Below are positions 57,504 to 64,000 of a stretch of 64,000 nucleotides of DNA, piece after piece. The position numbers and the translations under genes were made by a program. Every line of letters begins with the position of its first letter. Position 1 is the first letter of the stretch. The notes under the pieces were generated by a model. The model searched no databases. It was not told the origin of the DNA and was given only the letters and a program-made list of their open reading frames with translations. Origin of the DNA: Larimichthys crocea (lineage: Eukaryota; Chordata; Actinopteri; Sciaenidae); NCBI RefSeq assembly GCF_000972845.2, contig NC_040011.1, positions 26,950,379 to 27,014,378 on the forward strand, in the 5' to 3' direction.

Positions 57504-60500
57504 CCCCGAGTGGGCCTGGAGGAGCAAAGAGAAAGCCTGAAAGGAAGCCTGATGGCAGAGGGAGGAGCTCCAGAAGGCTGAGGTCAGGCCACAATACACC
57601 AGGCCCTGTGATGACTGCAGCAGCTATGATACCCCAGAGCTAACCCTCTACTGGAACTCTGTGCACTAAAAGCCTTTTTCATGCAAACTGCTCAAGGCTC
57701 CCGCTGATGTCCTGATGTTTGGCCAGGCTGTGCTTTATAACTTCAGTGTCACAGCCTGACACAGTGTTAACGAGCCAAAGGAAACTAATGTTAGCAGCAG
57801 GTCAGGGAGAGACTAAAGTAAAAAGGAAAATGCCCAGCCAAGACACTGTGCTTACCAGTATCTGTGTAGTCGTTCGGGGTGTGAAGCTTTATATCAGTCC
57901 ACAGCACAAATTGGACTTTCCATGAAAAGAATTTTAAAAAAAATGCAAAAAGGAATAAGAAGAATATCCCCTTGTTTTGTCAGAATGCCTGTGTCTTCAG
58001 TGTCTGTGGGTATTTTTTTCTCCTTGAATGTGTTATCATGTCGTTTTTATTTTTTGAAGAGACGTACTGCGTTAAAGCTTGCTAGTGTAAACTAGATCAG
58101 GGCTGGGCTGACTGCATTTCATGTGGCTGCGTGGTGCAGACTGTCAGTGAGTTGACAGCACCCACAACAAGCTTATTTACTTTGTGAGAATGACACATCA
58201 TCAGTTAAATCCATGATTTATTTAAGACAGCCAAAGTGCCCGCTAGCACAGCGCCTCTGTATGCACACTGTGTTCCTCTAATCCTCTCAAACTGCTTGTC
58301 ACTCTCATTGCTCGCCTCTACTAAGCGAGCCCTTTATGCTCATACGGACCCACTTGCGCTCACCATACGTGCACACGCACTTGTATGCTGCTAAGTCCAT
58401 ACTCTTTATTGACAATGCACCCTTCACTCATTGTGCACAAATTCACAAACGGCTCTCTGCATGATCAATAACATGTACTGTGCTGCATCACTAAAAAAAA
58501 GAAAAGAAAAGAAAAAAGACTTCCATAAAAAAAATTGAGATATATTTCATCTCTTTAGCTCGGGGGATCCAGACAAGCTCTCAGTTTTGAGCCAATTTGT
58601 TTTGTGACTGGAATTGGGTTTTGTTGAGGAAATGTCTGCCGATAAATATCAGCATGCAGACGTCCGCTCTGGAATTTTGGAGTGTACTCCTGCTGTGCGC
58701 ACAGAAAGAGAAGGAAGCAGCTCCAGGCAATAGTGCTGCCAGGCCAAAGCCCTCTCTCTCTTTCTCCCTTTTTCTGCAAGGCCAATTCCAGACACTACAG
58801 GGGGGGGACAAAGCATGCCACCATAACACGGTCCTGCACTGACTTCATCCTTAATAATCTCCCCTCTCCATGTAGATTTGAAAAGAACAGTAGCTATTGA
58901 CTCTACATGCCTCATTTTCCCTTTGCTAATGCGTACTTAATTGCTTTTAGATTTACAAAAAGACGTGCAATTGAAATGGCTTTGCCCTCATCCTATCAGG
59001 GTCATATTGTTCTAAACATAGCACAGTCGATTAATGCCTTAAAACCAAAAAGAATCCATATAAAATACGTTAGTCTCTCTGGACTTGTTTTTTTTTTTTT
59101 TCATTATGTTTAACATTCAGGGAAGGAGGTTGCATCAGGCGTGGGTTCGCGGCTGTCAGTCGCTGGACAGTCCTGTGGTTAATTTGGAGTAACAGAAAAA
59201 ATAGAGTGGAAAAAAAGTGTGGATCAGAGCGTGTGAGCATCCATTCATTGAAACAAGCTAAATATTGCTTTCATGGGTGAACTCATGATACTATGGGATG
59301 CTTGGAGGGGCCTAAAGATCTGAGACAAGAGAGGAAAGGTGAAAAAAAAAACAATCCATTTATTGCTGGAGGGCTGGTGGGAGAGATCCACTTTGATGTG
59401 CCTGCCATAGCAAAATCTCCAGAAGCAAGATGAGAGATTGCCTGAAACAAGTAAGCTGTGGCTCTGTGTGTTTCTCAGCAATCACACCGCCTCGTTCTCA
59501 CAGAAAAGACAGCGATATACACAGTTAGGAATTCATCTTAATCTTAAAAATGACACTCTGACCTCACATACATGAGTTTGAAACCCATGTGCTGCATTCA
59601 TTATGGGCTACCCCTGCAGGGCACACTGCGCTCACATTTTGACACTGTCCTCCTCAGCGCTCATTGCCTGTTAGTTTTTGTACTGTTGCTAGGGAACTGT
59701 CCCTAAGGACGCAGCACCACAGGTTTGTGAGTTGGGAAAGGTGATGTGCCGTTCATCATACAAATGCTAATAGCCTTAAGGGAAGCAAAGGGAGAGAGCC
59801 ACTCTCCTCTTCTTCACTTCCACCTCCAATGAATCCTGCCAGCGTGTAGCTGCTGAAGATAATCATTATCATCTGTTAAATCCGTGAACACACCAGCATC
59901 GCTTCAGAATTTGTTTTGGTAAAGCTCTCACCCGTCAGAACAAAGAAGCTCAGCTTGTGGATGAGAAAAAGAAGAAGCCATGACAAGCAATGTTTATTCA
60001 TAGACATTTTATTGGTATTCACACATCTCATTACACATTGATGATCACCCGGCGGCCTCACACTCTTATCTCCATACTTTTGTATGTTTACACATAATGA
60101 TGTAAGAGTGACAGCATGTGAAGAAGAAGAAGAAGAAGAGACGAGGGAGGCTTTCCCCACAGGGCTGCATGTCAACATTTGTTGTGTGTATTTTAAGACA
60201 ATATGGGGGAGGCAGACTGAAGTAAATACACTAGGTGGGTAAAGTTATGTTACCGTACACACAGTTTGTCCCTGTGTTTCACTCTGCTGCTGCTGTTTGA
60301 CCCTTGCGTCTTAAATTGCTTGCAGGAGTCACGCAGCGACACCCGTCTCTCTTTGACTGATCATCTCTCTGATACATGTACAAATTTCTATACTGGTAGT
60401 TGCTCTCTGTATTCCCCATGCACACTATAATCCTGCTCTCTGTGGCTGTGACTAAAGCTCTGTGATTAAAGAAAAAGACTCTCAACAGAGGCAAGAGTGC

Positions 60501-60727
60501 CCACCCCCCATCCCCCTCCCCAAAGAGGACGCTGCTATCGCTCTCCAGACTTCTGTTACTGCATGTAGCCAGCCAACAAGCCAATGGCTCCATTCATTAC
60601 TCTCCTGCCTTTGCGTCACACCCTATCATACATCTAAGCTTGTAACAAGGACACACACGTGCTTGTATGTCACCTCTCACATGACAGGGCAATGAATCAC
60701 ACAATTCTTTTGATAACACTAACAAAA

Positions 60728-60759
60728 ATATATATATATATATATACGTATATATACAC
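60728..60759. repeat. TA-rich simple repeat with one ACG interruption
   Basis: Two TA tracts are joined by CG, in the presumed drp2 3' UTR. Confidence 0.88.
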
Positions 60760-61006
60760 TCATACCTTACTGGTGAACTGAGGTTTTTTTTTGTTTGTTT
60801 TTTAAAAATCACCATTAATATACCTCATTAATCATTTCAGATGTTTGTTTAATGGGGTTTGGTTTTACGTTATTGTCCAGCACTCAAACACTTCTTGTTG
60901 TCTTTTCTCTGGAGTTTTTAATCTGTATAAAAAAGTTTCCTGAAGAAAGGCTTTTTACTGTAATAACAAGTGGGTTACTGGCTGCTTTCTACTCTTTGTG
61001 TACAGA

Positions 61007-61012
61007 AATAAA
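61007..61012 (+). terminator. drp2: Candidate poly(A) signal AATAAA for drp2
   Basis: AATAAA sits in TACAGAAATAAAAAAAAAAA. A GT-rich downstream element begins about 25 bases further on. Position and context fit a 3'-end processing site; use is not proven. Confidence 0.5.
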
Positions 61013-61030
61013 AAAAAAAAACTTTGTATT

Positions 61031-61385
61031 TGGCAAACGTCTGTCTGTCTGTTCTTTTTTATGTGCCTGGTTATCCCTTTGAGAACTGAGTAGTGAAACT
61101 TTCTCAGAAAGGTGCCAAATGCGGTTGTTTATATTAATTTTTTCCTTCTTCTGTTTACATTTCTGTTTGAATGTGGCAGAATCAATATTTCCTGTTGAGA
61201 CTTGAGGCTTGGCTGTTCATCACTTCTCTTACCTCCTGTTACACTTTTTGCATCCATACTGGTCTATTTGTCTCTCTCACCTCAGTTGTCCTTTGGCTCT
61301 GTACAAGATAATTAAAGCCCACTGGTCTATTCTGATTGATTGTCACCATTTCCTGTTTTATCACTGGTGGCTTTGTTCTCGTAGC
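61031..61385. other. Intergenic or overlapping 3' ends of two convergent genes
   Basis: The stretch between the candidate drp2 poly(A) site and the stop codon of the - strand gene is T-rich on the + strand. It should contain the - strand gene's 3' UTR. I found no canonical AATAAA on the - strand here. The nearest ATTAAA variants on that strand, at 60917-60922 and 60847-60852, would make the two transcripts overlap. Confidence 0.5.
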
Positions 61386-62029
61386 TTATTGTACTTGGGG
61401 CCCAGTGCAGCATTTGCCCTTTCTGCCCTTATCGCTCGTCGATCTCTTGCTCTCTACATTATCTTCGCCTGTGCTGGTGGCCGCAGGATTGCTATCGTTG
61501 TCTGTTGCTTGATTATCTGGTGCACTCTGTCCATCCTCATGAACCATGACACTCTCCCTATTTTCATTATCTAACCCCTCTCTACTTGCCATTCCACTCT
61601 CCAGCTCTTTAATACACTGCCCTACTTTCTGATCTGTATTTTTCTCTGTTCCTGCGTCATCCACTCCCTCTGTCTCAGCAGAAGCAGGTTTCTTTGAGCT
61701 CTCCTTGTCTTCTATCTTACTGTTGTCGGTCTTCTTATCTGCTTCAGTTTTTCCTTCAGTGGCTTTCAGTGAAACTTTCTTCTTTCTTGCTGCACCCTTT
61801 GCCTTGCTTCCACCAGGCCCCCATTTCTCTTGTGTTGTATCCCAGTAAGTTTTATTCTGGTGAGCATGGATGGCACGCATTCTCTCACCCAGCTTTCTCA
61901 GTTCCTGTCGGACAAAGGGTTTAAACTTTGGGTCCAATTTCTCCACCATATCAAAGTCCCTGCGAGCTTCATCCTCGTTGCACAAAGCAGCGTGTGCTTG
62001 TGCCCGGTGGTAGACTGCCTTAAAGTTAC
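61386..62029 (-). CDS. AIP-like last coding exon: second TPR end and charged tail
   Basis: It starts by completing a Gly codon after CTCCATAG (phase 1). It encodes NFKAVYHRAQAHAALCNEDE, ARRDFDMVEKLDPKFKPFV and a long helix with TYWDTTQEKW, then a basic patch (SKAKGAARKKK), then about 120 polar acidic residues, to the stop at 61388-61386. The tail is unlike AIP, which ends soon after the helix. It is low-complexity and probably disordered. Confidence 0.88.
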
Positions 62030-63979
62030 CTATGGAGTGCAAGAATAGACAGTGGATGGGTAGAACATGAGGCACATGAGGCTAAAGGAAAAGAATCAGG
62101 AGGTCAGCAGAAATAAAACTGAGAAACAGTAAAAGAAAAAGTTGCAGGTGAAATAAACTACTAGAGGGAGGATGAAATAACTGCACTGAACAGCAGCGGT
62201 GAGACGGAACGCAGACAAAGTAGAAGGCGAAAGTTGGAGAGACGTAAATGAAGGGGGAAAGAAAGCATAAGAACAACCATTTCACATCAGCCTCAACTAT
62301 AAATAATTCAGTCATAGCAGAAACAAAAAGAAAACAATGAGTTCATTTTTTGACTGTGATGTCCATGGGTGGGTGCCAAGGGAACGAAAGAGAGACTCAG
62401 CAATGCGGTTGTGAATGTTTGGTTCCTTCTTTCCCCGGTAAGCAGAGAGATCAAGGATTGTTGTGGTGTGAAGGCAGACGTTTGCTGGGGGCCATGCATT
62501 TGTACTAGCAATGGATCTTGATATTTTTAAGCTCAAAATTAAACAAAAAAAAAAAGGAAAAAGGACAAAAACAGAGCTTGTTTATATATACCCATGTACC
62601 TATTTCTATATCAAAACATGTATTTTTATTTCATCCCCAGCCTCAAACTCCATCGTCAAACGAACGTAGATTACCTTTATGCTTCTTCAGCAGCTTGTTG
62701 TTGAGCTCCACCACTTGCTGGTATTGTTTGAGCTCCAGCATGCACTGACTCAGATTGAGAGTCAGCGGAAGGCACACTTTCTCCAGCGACTCCCAGTCAT
62801 CAGCTTGTTGATCGACCTGCCGATGACACAGGACAGGATCGGTGGTGGCGGAAGTGGTGATGGATGGCAGGGTAAATGTTGAAAAGATGAAACAAGAATG
62901 GAAGAGCGTCACAGCAAAGAGAGGTGTAAGGACATAAGGGTTGGGAGGAGTGGTTGAAGAAGATTACATGTTGAAGATGATAGAGAAGTGAAGGATGGAG
63001 GATTGTAAGAATAGGGGGAGAGAAATGAAGATGGAGTTTGTGTGTGAGAAGCGTGAGGGAGTTAGACAGTCAGGTGTGGCAGGAGTGAGGGAGTTTAAGA
63101 AAGAGAAAACGAGCACATGCGAGCGCTGTCACAGTGATATCTCTGTGGAAAGCTTGTTATTTTTAGCGCTCCTTTCTCTGCTCTTCACTTCGCCAGCATA
63201 CCTACAATACCACAGCTGCTCTCTGTTAAAAAAGCAACAATGACAGATGATTATAGTTTACGGGCCACAATCCTTTTTACTTTCTGGCACATTCAAGCCA
63301 TGTGGCACTCTGCTTGGACTGGTGTATCAATCGCTATGTCCATCTGGACAATCACGGTCTTCACAAAAGGTTTTATTTGACAGAAAAACACTGCATTGTG
63401 ACTTTTGTATCACTACAAAATCAATCACACTAACCATATTCCGAAGGACGTCCACATATTCTACAGCCTCCTTGAACTTCACAGAAGCATCTTGAAAGTT
63501 TTTTTCCTTAATGAGGAAGTTTCCTTCGTTCTGCAGCAACATGACCAGTCGTAGCATCTGCTGCCAGTCCTTCCCCTCTGCTTCTTTGGAAGTCTTTGGA
63601 TTCATCTCAGAAGAGTCTACTTCCTCTTTGTTACCCGTTTCCTCAGGCAAGACTTCCTCTTTGTGGCCTTCAGCAGATTTGGATGGAGATTCTTCTTTAC
63701 CATTTTCTTCCTCCACTTTGTCTTTACTGTCTTCTTGTTTTTCTTTGTCTTCCACCTCTTCGTTTTTATTCTCCTTTTTCTCTAGCATGTTCCAGTATTT
63801 CTCCTTCTCCTCCCAATATTTCTCCTTCATGCGCTCTGACATGGCCTTTATCTCCCGACTGACAAGGGAGGCCAGAGTGATGTCCAGGTGGGCCACCATG
63901 TTGAAGTCTCTCCGAGCTTCTTTTTCATTCCACACGGCAGCGTGGGCTTTGGCTCTCTTGTAGTAGCCCTTCACACAGT
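61386..63979 (-). CDS. AIP/AIPL1-like TPR protein, 3' three exons (tandem TPR domains)
   Basis: Three joined exons (63979-63435, 62816-62675, 62029-61386) encode 442 residues ending at a stop. The family is the TPR part of AIP/AIPL1, FKBP-like co-chaperones that bind the C-termini of Hsp90/Hsp70 and clients. Residues 1-66 are the last TPR helices and C-terminal helix of one AIP-type domain (VKGYYKRAKAHAAVWN; human AIP has VKAYFKRGKAHAAVWN). Residues 68-136 are an acidic Glu/Lys linker. Residues 138 to about 300 are a second full AIP-type domain (QNEGNFLIKEKNFQDA, LPLTLNLSQCMLELKQY, NFKAVYHRAQAHAALCN). The rest is a basic then acidic polar tail. The N-terminus, perhaps with an FKBP-like domain, lies beyond the right edge. 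A named orthologue is not known to me. Confidence 0.85.
62030..62674 (-). other. Intron of AIP-like gene, 0.6 kb
   Basis: GT/AG on the - strand (GTAATC donor, CTCCATAG acceptor). Nothing is recognised inside. Confidence 0.85.
62675..62816 (-). CDS. AIP-like exon: middle of second TPR domain
   Basis: The 142-bp exon begins in phase 0 after CATCGGCAG and ends in phase 1 before GTAATC. It encodes VDQQADDWESLEKVCLPLTL, NLSQCMLELKQYQQVVELNN and KLLKKHK. The pattern L-x-LN-L/Y-xQC-x-L matches LLLNYCQCKLVVEEYYEV of AIP. It is the TPR2 helix pair. Confidence 0.9.
62817..63434 (-). other. Intron of AIP-like gene, 0.6 kb
   Basis: Donor GTTAGT and acceptor CATCGGCAG on the - strand. No exon or repeat is seen in it. 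Confidence 0.85.
63435..63979 (-). CDS. AIP-like exon: first TPR end, acidic linker, start of second TPR
   Basis: The 545-bp exon completes a codon (phase 1) after GTTTCTCAG and ends in phase 0 at an ATG codon. It encodes VKGYYKRAKAHAAVWNEKEA, RRDFNMVAHLDITLASLVSR and a helix with KEKYWNMLEKK, then about 70 residues dominated by Glu, Lys, Asp and Ser, then DWQQMLRLVMLLQNEGNFLI and KFKEAVEYVDVLRNM. That one exon joins the end of one TPR unit to the start of another argues that both belong to a single polypeptide. Confidence 0.9.
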
Positions 63980-64000
63980 CTGAGAAACAACAGAGATTTA
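63980..64000 (-). other. Intron fragment of AIP-like gene at window edge
   Basis: Read on the - strand it is a T-rich tract ending TTGTTTCTCAG, a proper acceptor. The upstream exons lie outside the window. Confidence 0.85.

Larger units (their letters stand above)
57504..61030 (+). other. drp2: Probable drp2 3' UTR
   Basis: No coding exon was recognised on either strand. The first canonical AATAAA I found on the + strand after the stop is at 61007-61012, followed by an A run and a GT-rich stretch (GTCTGTCTGTCTGTTC), as expected around a cleavage site. This gives a UTR of about 3.5 kb. A shorter UTR using a variant signal cannot be excluded. Simple repeats include a GAA run (60121-60138) and TA tract (60728-60746). 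Confidence 0.5.

Noticed and set aside
61209..61574. 121-codon + strand frame with hydrophobic stretches
   Set aside because: It overlaps the - strand terminal exon and the T-rich 3' flank; the hydrophobicity comes from T-rich sequence and no membrane protein family is recognised.
63511..63963. 150-codon + strand open frame rich in Ser and Phe
   Set aside because: It is the exact antisense shadow of the AIP-like exon; the - strand frame has homology and splice sites.
1..64000. Bacterial-type operons, CRISPR arrays, phage or plasmid systems
   Set aside because: There are no compact adjoining genes, ribosome-binding sites or regularly spaced repeats; the window is a vertebrate split-gene locus.
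1..64000. tRNA or rRNA genes
   Set aside because: Only isolated B-box-like fragments inside SINE-like repeats were seen; no full cloverleaf-capable tRNA or rRNA stretch was recognised by eye.

Overview
This window is vertebrate nuclear DNA, most likely from a percomorph teleost fish. The evidence is a split gene with GT/AG introns and a dystrophin-family protein, many long (TG)n/(CA)n tracts, and several dispersed repeats of types I recognise from teleost genomes. Nothing prokaryotic or viral is supported; most open frames of 60-150 codons here are chance intronic frames.

From about 10.7 to 57.5 kb the + strand carries the 3' four-fifths of drp2 (dystrophin-related protein 2). I placed 22 coding exons by homology to remembered dystrophin/DRP2 sequences and by splice sites. 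All junction phases agree, and the joined exons give one uninterrupted frame of 862 codons plus stop. In order it encodes two spectrin-like repeats, a WW domain, the EF-hand region, a ZZ zinc finger, and the C-terminal region with coiled coils. Together these form the dystroglycan-binding and syntrophin/dystrobrevin-binding end of the protein. The N-terminal coding exon(s), about 95 residues in human DRP2, were not found in the first 10.7 kb and probably lie upstream of the window. A long 3' UTR probably runs to a poly(A) signal near 61.0 kb.

From 61.4 kb to the right edge, the - strand carries the 3' end of a second gene, tail-to-tail with drp2. It encodes a co-chaperone-like protein related to AIP/AIPL1 (FKBP-like immunophilins with TPR domains). 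Unusually, the three exons visible hold the end of one AIP-type TPR domain, a highly acidic linker, and then a second complete AIP-type TPR domain with a charged tail. This tandem-TPR layout is the most unusual thing in the window.

The rest is intron, UTR and upstream sequence. It holds simple repeats (two directly abut drp2 3' splice sites), a 694-bp Tc1-like non-autonomous element, three copies of one teleost repeat family, SINE-like and other dispersed repeats, a roughly 300-bp polypyrimidine tract and two perfect hairpins. All assignments come from reading the sequence and from memory of protein families; no database search was run.
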